A stretch of 64,000 nucleotides of DNA from CAIYZT01 sp947461435 (GTDB lineage: Bacteria > Pseudomonadota > Alphaproteobacteria > Rhodobacterales > Rhodobacteraceae). Shown here in pieces: positions 42,721 to 51,052 of the stretch. Position numbers and translations under genes: made by a program. The notes below the pieces were generated by a model. The model searched no databases and had not been told where the DNA came from. It was given only the letters and a program-made list of their open reading frames with translations. Location: assembly GCA_965284435.1 (NCBI GenBank), contig OZ260083.1, positions 868,001-932,000 of the forward strand. The letters run 5' to 3'. Each line of letters opens with the position of its first letter. The stretch's first letter is position 1.

Positions 42721-44019
42721 ATGCCGATCAAGATCACCGCCATCCGCCCGCTCGACATCCGCTTTCCCACGTCCCGCAGTCTGGATGGTTCAGATGCCAT
42801 GAACCCCGCGCCCGATTATTCGGCGGCCTATGTCATCGTGGAAACGGACGGCCCGCATCAGGGCCACGGCCTGACCTTCACCATCGGCCGCGGCAACCAG
42901 TTGTGCGTCGCGGCCATCAACGCGCTTGCCCCCATGCTTTTGGGCCGCGAACTGGATGGGATCTTCGCCGATATGGGGGCCTTCTGGAAGGGCCTGACGG
43001 GCGACAGCCAACTGCGCTGGGTTGGTCCTGAAAAGGGCGTGATCCATCTGGCCACGGCCGCGCTGGTGAATGCTGTGTGGGATCTGTACGCCAAGACCCT
43101 TGGCAAACCCCTGTGGCAGGTCCTGTGCGACATGACCCCCGCCCAAACGGTGGCCCTTGTCGACTGGACCTATCTGTCCGATGCTCTTTCCCCGTCCGAA
43201 GCGACCGAGCGGTTGCAGGAAAAACAGGCTGGCCGGCCCCAGCGCATCGCGGATCTGCAGGCACAAGGCTATCCGGCCTATACCACTTCTGCCGGATGGC
43301 TTGGCTATTCCGACGCCAAGATGCGGGCCCTGTGCCAAGAGGCCATTGCCCAAGGATGGGGCCACTTCAAGATGAAGGTTGGCGGCAATCTGGACGATGA
43401 CATGCGCCGCGCCGCGATCTTGCGCCAGGAAATCGGCCCGGATCGCAAGTTGATGATGGATGCCAATCAGGTCTGGGGGGTCGAACAAGCCATCGCCAAT
43501 ATGAAGGTACTGGCCGCCCACGACCCTTGGTGGATCGAAGAGCCGACCTCGCCCGATGATATCCTTGGACATGCCCGCATCGCGCGGGAAATTGCGCCGA
43601 TCAAGGTGGCCACGGGCGAACATTGCCACAACGCGGTGATGTTCAAGCAATTCCTGCAAGCCAAGGGCCTGTCCTTCCTGCAACTCGATTCTGCGCGCCT
43701 TGCCGGTCCGAACGAAATTATCGGCGTGATGCTTTTGGCAGAAAAGTTTGGCGTGCCCGTCTGTCCCCACGCGGGTGGGGTGGGCCTGTGCGAATATGTC
43801 CAGCACCTGTCGATCTTCGATTATGTGGCGGTTTCGGCCAGTCTTGAAGATCGGGTTCTGGAATATGTGGATCACCTGCACGAACATTTCCTCGATCCCG
43901 TGGTCATGCGCGCGGGCCGCTATCTTCCGCCCACCGCGCCGGGCTATTCCATCACCATGAAAGCGCAAAGCCTGCTGGACCACACCTTTCCCACAGGCGC
44001 CGCTTGGGTTCGGGGCTGA
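42721..44019 (+). CDS. L-fuconate dehydratase-like enolase-superfamily enzyme
   Basis: The 432-residue protein is a mandelate racemase/enolase member of the fuconate dehydratase type (as in ENOSF1). It has an N-terminal capping domain and a barrel with MKVGGNLDDDMRR (catalytic Lys at the second strand), the metal ligands in LMMDANQVW, WIEEPTSPDD and GEHCHN, and the general acid/base region LQLDSAR...CPHAGGVGL. It would dehydrate L-fuconate or a similar acid sugar to the 2-keto-3-deoxy acid. GAGG precedes ATG 42721. Confidence 0.9.
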   Translation: MPIKITAIRPLDIRFPTSRSLDGSDAMNPAPDYSAAYVIVETDGPHQGHGLTFTIGRGNQLCVAAINALAPMLLGRELDGIFADMGAFWKGLTGDSQLRWVGPEKGVIHLATAALVNAVWDLYAKTLGKPLWQVLCDMTPAQTVALVDWTYLSDALSPSEATERLQEKQAGRPQRIADLQAQGYPAYTTSAGWLGYSDAKMRALCQEAIAQGWGHFKMKVGGNLDDDMRRAAILRQEIGPDRKLMMDANQVWGVEQAIANMKVLAAHDPWWIEEPTSPDDILGHARIAREIAPIKVATGEHCHNAVMFKQFLQAKGLSFLQLDSARLAGPNEIIGVMLLAEKFGVPVCPHAGGVGLCEYVQHLSIFDYVAVSASLEDRVLEYVDHLHEHFLDPVVMRAGRYLPPTAPGYSITMKAQSLLDHTFPTGAAWVRG

Positions 44020-44023
44020 CCGC

Positions 44024-45016
44024 GTGGCGGTGACCCTGGCCATGGTGGCCGACCGCGCCGGGGTCTCGCGCTCGGCCGTGTCGCGGGCGTTCACACCCGG
44101 CGCTTCGGTGGCCGAGGCAACGCGTGCGCGCATCATGCATGCGGCAGAGGCGCTGGGATATTCGCCCAACTTGCTGGCCCGCAGCCTGACCACCCGCCAG
44201 ACAGGCATGGTGGGTCTTGTGCTCAACAACTTTCACAACCCTGTCTTTCTGGAAATTTTCGATCTGTTCACACGCGGCCTCCAAGACCGCGGCCTGCGCC
44301 CCCTTCTGGTCAATCTCAGCGATGAGACGGACCCCGCCCGCTCGGTCCAGCTTTTGCGCCAGTATTCCGCCGACGGGGTTGTCGTCGCCTCCTCAGAACT
44401 GCCCAACACCTTCGCCGAAAGCTTCAAGGCCGCCGGCATCCCCACCGTTCTGGCCTTCGGCCGGGGCAGCGCGACGCCCCGCGTCGATGTCGTCAGCATC
44501 GACAATGTCGAAGCGGGCCGGATGGCCGCGCGGGCCTTGTTGGCAAGGGGTTATGACAGAATTCGCTTCATCGGTGGGCCGCAGGCCGCAACGACCACCC
44601 AAGACCGCTGGAATGGTTTTGCCGAGGTGGCTGGCCCAAGCGCCACCGCGCGGTACGCCGGGGACTATTCCTATCAGGCCGGCCGCAGCGCCATGCTTGC
44701 GGAAATCGCCTCCGGCCTCTTGGCCAGCGCCTATTTCTGTGCGGATGACATCTTGTCGGTCGGCGCTCTTGCCGCGCTGGGCGAACACGGCCTGATGGCC
44801 CCAAAGGATGTGGGTGTCATTGGCCTGAACGATATGGAAATGGCCGGCTGGTCCAATCCCAACCTGACCACCATCCGCCAACCCTTTGCCGCCATGGTCA
44901 CGGCCGTTCTTGACCGTCTGGCCCAACTGATGGCTGACCCCGGCCTTGCTCCGGCGGCACTTTTGCTGCCCTGCAAGGTGATCGTGCGCGGAACCTTGGC
45001 AGAACCACCTCTCTAA
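44024..45016 (+). CDS. LacI-family transcriptional regulator
   Basis: The 330-residue protein starts with the LacI helix-turn-helix (VTLAMVADRAGVSRSAVSRAF, residues 3-23), a hinge helix NLLARSLTTR and a periplasmic-binding-type effector domain. It ends IGLNDMEMAGWSNPNLTTIRQP, a typical LacI-family C-terminus. The GTG start lies four bases after the dehydratase stop, so it is the third gene of that operon. It may control this operon and/or the adjacent inositol-type genes, whose intergenic region holds a perfect LacI-type palindrome. The effector is unknown. Confidence 0.92.
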   Translation: MAVTLAMVADRAGVSRSAVSRAFTPGASVAEATRARIMHAAEALGYSPNLLARSLTTRQTGMVGLVLNNFHNPVFLEIFDLFTRGLQDRGLRPLLVNLSDETDPARSVQLLRQYSADGVVVASSELPNTFAESFKAAGIPTVLAFGRGSATPRVDVVSIDNVEAGRMAARALLARGYDRIRFIGGPQAATTTQDRWNGFAEVAGPSATARYAGDYSYQAGRSAMLAEIASGLLASAYFCADDILSVGALAALGEHGLMAPKDVGVIGLNDMEMAGWSNPNLTTIRQPFAAMVTAVLDRLAQLMADPGLAPAALLLPCKVIVRGTLAEPPL

Positions 45017-45143
45017 GTGGGCCGTCATTTTGCCGAAGGGGCCCGCCCATCGGAGCTGATCCAAATGCTGTTGGCCTGCGGCGGTTACCACAGGCCAAGG
45101 CAGGTGCGATGCGCGGGCCAAAGCGCCAGACGGCCCATTGTCC

Positions 45144-46298
45144 TTACCTGAACATCGGTGGTCTTGCGTCCACCCAGGCCCCTTTGCCCGCGGCCGAGGC
45201 GACCGCCGCATGGATCGCCGCGATGGACCGCAGCCCATCCTCGGCCTTGGGATACAGTCCAGCCACCGGGTCGGGCGCGCGCCCGGCCTTCAGCGCCAGA
45301 ATCGTGTCGCCCAGATCACGGTAGACGTTGGCAAAAGCCTCCGGCATCCCTTCGGCATGGCCCACCGTCACCCGGCTGGCCCGGTCCGCCTCAGGTGACA
45401 AATTGCCTTCGCCGCGCTCGATGATCGTGGCCCGCCCGCCAAGTGCCATATAATGCAACTGGTTCGGCTGTTCCTGCGCCCAGCGCAGCCCGCCGGTTTC
45501 GCCAAAGATCTGAATGGTCAAACCATGCTGACGGCCAATCGCCACCGACGATGTCCACAGCCGCCCCACAGTTCCGCTGGAAAACCGGAAGTTGACCATC
45601 GCGTCATCCTCCAGCACCCGCTGCGGCAAACAGGATGCGAAATCGGCTGACAGGGTTTCCACCTCGTCTCCGGTCACAAAACTGGCCATATGCAGCGCGT
45701 GAATCCCGCAATCGGCAAACTGCGCCGACACCCCGGCCAAGGCCGGATCATAGCGCCAGCGGACCCGCGGATTGTCCAGATCGGCGGCATTTGCATGGTG
45801 TCCGTGCGCAAACTCTGCCACCACCAACCGCACGCGGCCCAGATCGCCCCGTGCCACCATGGCCCGCATATGCCGCACCAGCGCATAGCCGGTATAACCA
45901 TAGTTGACCGCGCAAATCCGCCCGGCGGCCTTTGCCGTCCGCACCAGATCTTCGGCCTGCTCTACACTTACCGTCATGGGTTTTTCGACCAGAACGTGAA
46001 ACCCGGCCTCAAGAAACGCCTTCGAAATCTCGTAATGCGTCGAATTGGGCGTGGCCACCGTGACCAGATCCACCCGGTCCGCCCGGTCCCTCTCGCCCGC
46101 CAGCATCTCTCGCCAATCGCCGTACGCCCGGTCAGCCGATACGCCCAAGCGCTGCGCAAAGTCGCGGCCCTTGGCCGGATCCACGTCCAGCGCCCCCGCT
46201 GCAAAGGTGAACAGCCCATCCATTCCGGCCGCAATCCTGTGCGCCGGACCGATTTGGCTACCGTCACCGCCGCCGATCATTCCCCAGTTCAACCGCAT
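45144..46298 (-). CDS. Gfo/Idh/MocA-family oxidoreductase (inositol dehydrogenase-like)
   Basis: The 384-residue protein has the Rossmann start GMIGGGDGSQIGPAHR, the EKP motif in LVEKPMTV, and the downstream QFADCGIHALHMASF segment with the family's catalytic His. It would oxidise a polyol or sugar with NAD(P)+. GAGGGG precedes the ATG. It starts nine bases after the stop of the IolE-like gene and ends the minus-strand operon of three inositol-type genes. It could be an IolG variant (scyllo- or myo-inositol) or a related dehydrogenase. It differs clearly from the other Gfo/Idh/MocA protein in the cluster. Confidence 0.88.
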   Translation of the reverse strand: MRLNWGMIGGGDGSQIGPAHRIAAGMDGLFTFAAGALDVDPAKGRDFAQRLGVSADRAYGDWREMLAGERDRADRVDLVTVATPNSTHYEISKAFLEAGFHVLVEKPMTVSVEQAEDLVRTAKAAGRICAVNYGYTGYALVRHMRAMVARGDLGRVRLVVAEFAHGHHANAADLDNPRVRWRYDPALAGVSAQFADCGIHALHMASFVTGDEVETLSADFASCLPQRVLEDDAMVNFRFSSGTVGRLWTSSVAIGRQHGLTIQIFGETGGLRWAQEQPNQLHYMALGGRATIIERGEGNLSPEADRASRVTVGHAEGMPEAFANVYRDLGDTILALKAGRAPDPVAGLYPKAEDGLRSIAAIHAAVASAAGKGAWVDARPPMFR

Positions 46299-46307
46299 CT
46301 TATCCCC

Positions 46308-47192
46308 TCAAAAGCCAATTGTTGACAAAAAGGCGCGGTTCGCCGCCGCGTCCTCGACGGGCTTTGTCGGCCCTGCCGGATCGCAATCCTGCTCCACCGT
46401 GCACCAGCCATCGTAGCCATTTTCCAGCAAGACCTGCCGCACAGCGGCGAAATCCACATCACCCTTGCCCAGATTGCAAAAGATCCCCTGCGCACAGGCG
46501 TCATAAAATCCGGTCCGGTTCGCAATCGCCCGCGCCTTCACCGCCGGATCGATATCCTTGAAGTGCATATAGCTGATCCGCTGGATATGACGGCGCATAA
46601 ACGCCACCGGGTCGAACCCGGCATAGGAATGGTGCCCCGTGTCAAAGCAGATCTTCAAAAGGCTTTCGTCAATCTCCTCCAAAAGCCGTTCCAACTCGGG
46701 TTCGAAATCCATAAAGCCCGCCGCATGGGCATGAACCCCCACCGTCAGGCCATGATCTGCGCCCATCTTGGCAATCTCGCGGAATCGACCCGCAAAGGCG
46801 GTCCACTCGGCCTTGTCCATTTGCTCGGCTTCGCGCGCACGTCCTGCTGTCGGCGCGCGCCGCGGTGAAATGCTGTCGATCAGCACCAGATGCCGCGCCC
46901 CGTGGCTGACCAGCGCTTGGCACGTCCGCCGCGCCGCATCTTGCAATTCTTCCCAGGCCGCCGGGTCGTGAAACGGCCGAAACACAACCCCGCCGATCAG
47001 CGTCAGCCCATGTTCGGCCAATCCCTCGCCCAAAATCGCCGGATCTTCGGGCATGAACCCCACGGGACCAAGTTCGATCCCGCGGTATCCCGCCTCGGCC
47101 GCCTCGGCCAAAACCCGCCGCCAGGATGGATTGCGCGGATCATCCGCAAACTCCACACCCCAAGAACAGGGCGCATTTCCAATCTGGATCAT
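46308..47192 (-). CDS. IolE-like TIM-barrel sugar isomerase/dehydratase
   Basis: The 294-residue AP-endonuclease-2-like TIM barrel starts IQIGNAPCSWGVEFADDPRNPSW, the family signature of IolE (2-keto-myo-inositol dehydratase). Metal-site segments are EELQDA, ICFDTGHHSYAGFDPV and YMHFKDIDPAVK. IolE removes water from 2-keto-myo-inositol. AGAGGTGG precedes ATG 47192, and the start overlaps the upstream dehydrogenase stop by four bases. Related barrels include sugar-phosphate isomerases, so the substrate is inferred from the neighbours. Confidence 0.85.
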   Translation of the reverse strand: MIQIGNAPCSWGVEFADDPRNPSWRRVLAEAAEAGYRGIELGPVGFMPEDPAILGEGLAEHGLTLIGGVVFRPFHDPAAWEELQDAARRTCQALVSHGARHLVLIDSISPRRAPTAGRAREAEQMDKAEWTAFAGRFREIAKMGADHGLTVGVHAHAAGFMDFEPELERLLEEIDESLLKICFDTGHHSYAGFDPVAFMRRHIQRISYMHFKDIDPAVKARAIANRTGFYDACAQGIFCNLGKGDVDFAAVRQVLLENGYDGWCTVEQDCDPAGPTKPVEDAAANRAFLSTIGF

Positions 47193-48301
47193 CTGTCCAC
47201 CTCTACCCATGCCTTCGTTTCATGTGATTGCCGCGCCGCCTCAATGACACGCGCCACCGCAAGACCATCGCGAAAGGTCGGCCAAACCGGCTGACCCGTC
47301 TCAACCGCGCGCAGAAAATCGCGCGCTTCAATGATGATCTGGTCCTGATATCCCGTGCCGTGGCCCGGTCCCTGACAAAACGGCAGATAATCCGGATGCA
47401 GCGGCCCCGTCAGCACCTTGCGAAACCCGCGCTCCGCGGGCGGCCCCTCGGCCTTGTACAGCCAGATCGCGTTCTGGTCTTCCTGATCAAACCGGATGGC
47501 TCCGGTTGTGCCGGTGATCTCATAGGCATAGCCCATCTTGCGGCCGTGGGCGACGCGGCTGAACATCAAATGCCCCATCGCCCCCCCCGCGAAGCGGCAC
47601 AAGAATTGCGCCTGATCATCATTGGTCACGGCCACCGGCACGCTGGGCCCGGGCCGGGTGTCATGCACCGTCTGGACATCGGCCACCAGCGTGGCAATCG
47701 GCCCGATCAACGCCAGCGCCGCATTGATCATATGCGGCGACAGATCGCCCATGGTGCCATTCGCCGCACCAAAATTCCGCCAGCGCGCCGGCTCGCTGGC
47801 ATCCGCGTCAAAATCTTCGGTATGCTCGCCGCGAAACCACACAACCCGCCCGATCGCCCCATCCGCCACCAAACGGCGCGCAAATTGCGATGCCGGCGTG
47901 CGGATATAGTTGAACCCCACCATATTGGCCAAACCGCTGGCCTCGGCCGCCGCCGTCATCGCTTCGGCATCCGCCAATGACGCGCCCAGCGGCTTTTCGC
48001 ACAGCACCGGTTTGCCGGCGGCAAAGGCCGCCAAGGCGATCTCGCGGTGGGTTTCCTGCGGCGAGGCGATCACGATCGCCTCCACCATCGGGTCGGCCAC
48101 CAGCACGCGCCAATCGGTCGTCGCCCGGGCAAATCCGTAATCCGCCCGGTACCGATCTGCGCTGGCCTGCGAGGTGGCACAGACCATCTGCAGTTTGGGC
48201 CGCAAGGCCGTGCCGAACACAGCCCCCACCGCCAACATGGCCACCGCATGGGCCTTGCCCATGTAGCCGCCACCAACAATTCCGATGCCAATGTCGCGCA
48301 T
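47189..48301 (-). CDS. Gfo/Idh/MocA-family oxidoreductase (IolG-like)
   Basis: The 370-residue protein starts IGIGIVGGGYMGKAHAVAML (dinucleotide-binding GxGxxG-like), has CEKPLGASLADAEA (EKP motif), a DLSPHMINAALAL segment with the catalytic Asp/His pair and a C-terminal DQIIIEARDFLRAVETG. It is likely the inositol or related polyol dehydrogenase that opens the pathway and is the first gene of the minus-strand operon. The upstream intergenic region (87 bases) separates it from iolC and holds the 18-bp operator palindrome. The ORF extends upstream to 48394 but that part would cover the operator. Confidence 0.88.
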   Translation of the reverse strand: MRDIGIGIVGGGYMGKAHAVAMLAVGAVFGTALRPKLQMVCATSQASADRYRADYGFARATTDWRVLVADPMVEAIVIASPQETHREIALAAFAAGKPVLCEKPLGASLADAEAMTAAAEASGLANMVGFNYIRTPASQFARRLVADGAIGRVVWFRGEHTEDFDADASEPARWRNFGAANGTMGDLSPHMINAALALIGPIATLVADVQTVHDTRPGPSVPVAVTNDDQAQFLCRFAGGAMGHLMFSRVAHGRKMGYAYEITGTTGAIRFDQEDQNAIWLYKAEGPPAERGFRKVLTGPLHPDYLPFCQGPGHGTGYQDQIIIEARDFLRAVETGQPVWPTFRDGLAVARVIEAARQSHETKAWVEVDR

Positions 48302-48322
48302 GGAGGGCCTTTTGTGAAAAAG

Positions 48323-48340
48323 TTTGCAACCGGTTGCAAA
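48323..48340. promoter_or_regulatory. Perfect 18-bp LacI-family operator between the divergent inositol-type operons
   Basis: TTTGCAACCGGTTGCAAA is a perfect palindrome and contains TGnAAnCGnTTnCA, a LacI/GalR-family operator pattern, at its centre. It lies 21 bases from the minus-strand start codon and 48 bases before iolC, so one repressor could shut both operons. Confidence 0.75.
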
Positions 48341-48388
48341 AACGGTAACCTGCCCCGACTCTGCGGTCAATGGGCAAGGAGCGGTACG

Positions 48389-49369
48389 ATGCAAAGGCTA
48401 TGGCAAAGACTGCGCAAGAACCGCTTTGTGGTCTTGGGACGCGTTGGCATGGATCTTTACGCCGATCCGATTGGCACACCTGTCCATCAAGCCCAAACCT
48501 TTCGCGCCGCCATCGGTGGATCGGCGGGCAATATCGCGGTGGCCTTGGCACGCCAAGGGGCCAGCGCCGCCCTGTTGTCCCGCGTCTCGGCCGATGCGGT
48601 CGGCCGGTACTGCCGCGAAGAACTGGCGCGCTACGGCGTCGATTGCGCCTTGATCACCGACCAATCCGGCGAAATGCGAACGTCGCTTGCCGTGACCGAA
48701 ACCACACAAACCAACACGCAGGTCGTTTTGTACCGAAACGGCGCCGCCGACTTCGCGCTGTGCGAGGCTGACATCCCCCATGCCGATTTTGATGGGGCCG
48801 CTGCCCTGATCGTGACAGGAACCGCCTTGGCCCGCGATCCTTCGCGCAGAGCCGCCTGGGCCGCCCTGCACGCGGCAAAGGCGGCAGGCGCGCTGGTCGT
48901 GTTTGACATTGATCACCGCGCCTATTCCTGGGACTCTTCCGATCAAGCCCGCAGCCTATGCGCCGAGTTTGCCCGCGCCTGCGATATCGTCATCGGCAAT
49001 GACGATGAATTCGGCCTGCTCGCCGGATCATATGAGGGCGGCGAGGCTTTTGCGCGCAGCCTTTCGGCCCGCGCTCTCTTTTCGGTGTACAAACGGGGGG
49101 CAAAGGGCTCTGTCACTTTCACCGAAAGCTTTGCCATTTCCACCGGAATCTTCCCCGTCACCGCGCTCAAACCCATGGGCGCGGGCGATGGGTTCATGGG
49201 CGGTTTGCTGGCCGGTCTTGCGCAGGGCCACGCATTGGATGCCGCCGTGCGGCGCGGCGCGGCCACCGCCGCGATGATCGTTGCAGGCTTTGGCTGCGCC
49301 CCGGCCAGCCCCACCACGCCAGAGCTTGACCGCTTTTTGGCCAACACACGGGAAACCCCATGCACATAG
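48389..49369 (+). CDS. iolC: 5-dehydro-2-deoxygluconokinase IolC
   Basis: The 326-residue protein is a PfkB/ribokinase-family kinase: N-terminal VVLGRVGMDLYADPIGTPV (IolC-like), FRAAIGGSAGNIAVALARQG (first PfkB signature), and KPMGAGDGFMGGLLAGL (second signature, catalytic Asp in GAGD). It phosphorylates 5-dehydro-2-deoxy-D-gluconate in inositol degradation. AAGGAG precedes ATG 48389. It is a stand-alone kinase, without the DUF2090 aldolase-like half found fused in many Proteobacteria. It overlaps iolB by ten bases. Confidence 0.9.
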   Translation: MQRLWQRLRKNRFVVLGRVGMDLYADPIGTPVHQAQTFRAAIGGSAGNIAVALARQGASAALLSRVSADAVGRYCREELARYGVDCALITDQSGEMRTSLAVTETTQTNTQVVLYRNGAADFALCEADIPHADFDGAAALIVTGTALARDPSRRAAWAALHAAKAAGALVVFDIDHRAYSWDSSDQARSLCAEFARACDIVIGNDDEFGLLAGSYEGGEAFARSLSARALFSVYKRGAKGSVTFTESFAISTGIFPVTALKPMGAGDGFMGGLLAGLAQGHALDAAVRRGAATAAMIVAGFGCAPASPTTPELDRFLANTRETPCT

Positions 49370-50199
49370 CACCCTTCGACAATCAAAACCGCCCCATCGT
49401 TGGCGAAAACCACCCTGTGGTTCCCCTTTGCTACTTCAACATCGTTCATTTGCGCGCGGGGCAAACATTCAGCTCTGTCGTGGCGGGCTATGAAACCTGC
49501 ATCGTCCCCGCCACGGGCACCATCGACATCTCGGTGATGGGCGAAACCTTCCTCGGGCTGGGCCAGCGTCACGCCAATGTCTGGGACGGCGACCCCGAAG
49601 GCGCCTATATCCCCACCGGCGCCTCGGCCCAGATCACCGCCCAAACCGATACCGAAATTTTCGTCGCCGGGGCGGCGTTTGACACGGTACTGTCCCCCTT
49701 TGCCATTCGCGCCGCCGATATCGATCCCATCCAATATGGCAGCGACGAGACGAAGACACACCGCAAGATCAAACATATTCTGGGAACCAAATACCATGGC
49801 CGCGTCGGCCGTCTTCTGGTGTCGGAACTCTTTACCGTCGGCGCGGGTGGCTGGTCCGGTTTTCCCAGCCACAAGCATGACAGAGACCGCTTGCCCCTCG
49901 AATCGCACCATGACGAGGTGTACAATTTCCGGTTCAACCCGCCCCATGGCTCTGGCCTTCAGATGCTGCAACGCGAAGACGGAAAGCCGGGCGATGCCTA
50001 TCACATCGTTGACGGCTCCACGATCTGTCTGGACAAGGGCTATCATCCCGTTGCCGTCTTGCCGGGCTACCAGATGTATTACTTCACCATCCTCGCGGGC
50101 AAATCCCAACGCTCCTTGGTGCAATACTTCCAACCCTCCCATGCCGATCAGATTGAAACCATCCCCGGCATCAAGGATATGATCGCCAAGTTCAAATGA
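49360..50199 (+). CDS. iolB: 5-deoxy-glucuronate isomerase IolB
   Basis: The 279-residue protein matches IolB (KduI/IolB family, a double cupin). Motifs are YETCIVPATGTIDISV, SHKHDRDRLPLESHHDEVYNFRFNP (His/Glu metal site) and a C-terminal YQMYYFTILAGKSQRSLVQYFQP. It converts 5-deoxy-D-glucuronate to 5-dehydro-2-deoxy-D-gluconate, the substrate of IolC. This is the most specific marker that the cluster degrades an inositol. It overlaps the downstream aldolase by four bases (ATGA). Confidence 0.93.
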   Translation: MHIAPFDNQNRPIVGENHPVVPLCYFNIVHLRAGQTFSSVVAGYETCIVPATGTIDISVMGETFLGLGQRHANVWDGDPEGAYIPTGASAQITAQTDTEIFVAGAAFDTVLSPFAIRAADIDPIQYGSDETKTHRKIKHILGTKYHGRVGRLLVSELFTVGAGGWSGFPSHKHDRDRLPLESHHDEVYNFRFNPPHGSGLQMLQREDGKPGDAYHIVDGSTICLDKGYHPVAVLPGYQMYYFTILAGKSQRSLVQYFQPSHADQIETIPGIKDMIAKFK

Positions 50200-51011
50200 C
50201 CCTCGCAACCCTGTCAGATGTGCTGGATCCCCGTTCGGGGCGCGCCGTGGCCGGCCTTGTCGTTCTGGGCTGGGAAGATGCGCGCGCCTTCGTTGATGCG
50301 GCGCAGGCCGCCCAGCGCCCCGTGATCTTGCAATGCGGCCCCGGGTGCCGCGCCTATACCCCGCTGCCAATCATGGCGGCCATGTTCCGCACCTTGGCCG
50401 AAGCGGCCTCGGTTCCCGTCGTCGCGCATCTTGACCATGGCGAAAGCGCCGCGATCTGCGCGCAGGCCCTCGATCTTGGGTTCACCTCCGTCATGTATGA
50501 CGGCTCGGCCCTGCCGCTGGCGCAGAACATCGCCGAAACCGAACGCGTCGTGGCCTTGGCGCGGCGGGCTGGTGCCTCGGTCGAGGCCGAACTTGGCATG
50601 GTCGGCTATGCGGCGGGCGCCGCCTCCACCCCCACCGATCCGGCGCAGGCCGCCGCTTTGGCCGCCACAGGCATTGATGCGCTGGCCATTTCCATTGGCA
50701 ATGTTCATCTGATGCAGGCCCATGACGCTGTGATCGATTGGCCCGCCCTGCGCGCGATCGAGGCCGCTGTTCCCGGCCTGCCGCTGGTTTTGCACGGGGG
50801 GTCGGGCATCGCTGCGGCCGAACGCAAACGTCTTGCCCAAAGCTCGCAGGTCTGCAAATTCAACATCGGAACGGAACTGCGCCAAACCTTTGGTGCGGCC
50901 CTGCGCGCCTCGGTGCTGCGCGATCCCGCCCGGTTTGATCGCATCGCCCTTCTGTCAGAAACCATCGCCCCCCTGCGTGACGCGGCACAAAAGCTGCTCG
51001 AGGGGCTCTAA
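50196..51011 (+). CDS. iolJ: Class II fructose-bisphosphate-type aldolase (IolJ-like)
   Basis: The 271-residue TIM barrel has the zinc-binding VVAHLDHGESAA and VEAELGMVG segments, the catalytic ISIGNVHLMQ region and the phosphate-binding LVLHGGSGI and KFNIGTELR loops. In inositol operons such proteins split 6-phospho-5-dehydro-2-deoxy-D-gluconate to dihydroxyacetone phosphate and malonate semialdehyde. The assignment rests on its place after iolC-iolB. Confidence 0.85.
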   Translation: MTLATLSDVLDPRSGRAVAGLVVLGWEDARAFVDAAQAAQRPVILQCGPGCRAYTPLPIMAAMFRTLAEAASVPVVAHLDHGESAAICAQALDLGFTSVMYDGSALPLAQNIAETERVVALARRAGASVEAELGMVGYAAGAASTPTDPAQAAALAATGIDALAISIGNVHLMQAHDAVIDWPALRAIEAAVPGLPLVLHGGSGIAAAERKRLAQSSQVCKFNIGTELRQTFGAALRASVLRDPARFDRIALLSETIAPLRDAAQKLLEGL

Positions 51012-51052
51012 TCTCCTCTTTTCCGCAGCCCGTCCGAGGGCTAGGAAAGGGC

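Noticed and set aside
42790..44229. 479-codon minus-strand frame over the fuconate dehydratase
   Set aside because: Shadow of a clear enolase-superfamily gene; no known domain.
45065..45105. Stem TTGGCCTG/CAGGCCAA after the LacI gene as a terminator
   Set aside because: Perfect 8-bp arms but a 12-base loop and no U-tract in either direction; left as uncertain.
48943..50370. 475-codon minus-strand frame over iolC-iolB
   Set aside because: Shadow; both plus-strand genes have specific motifs.
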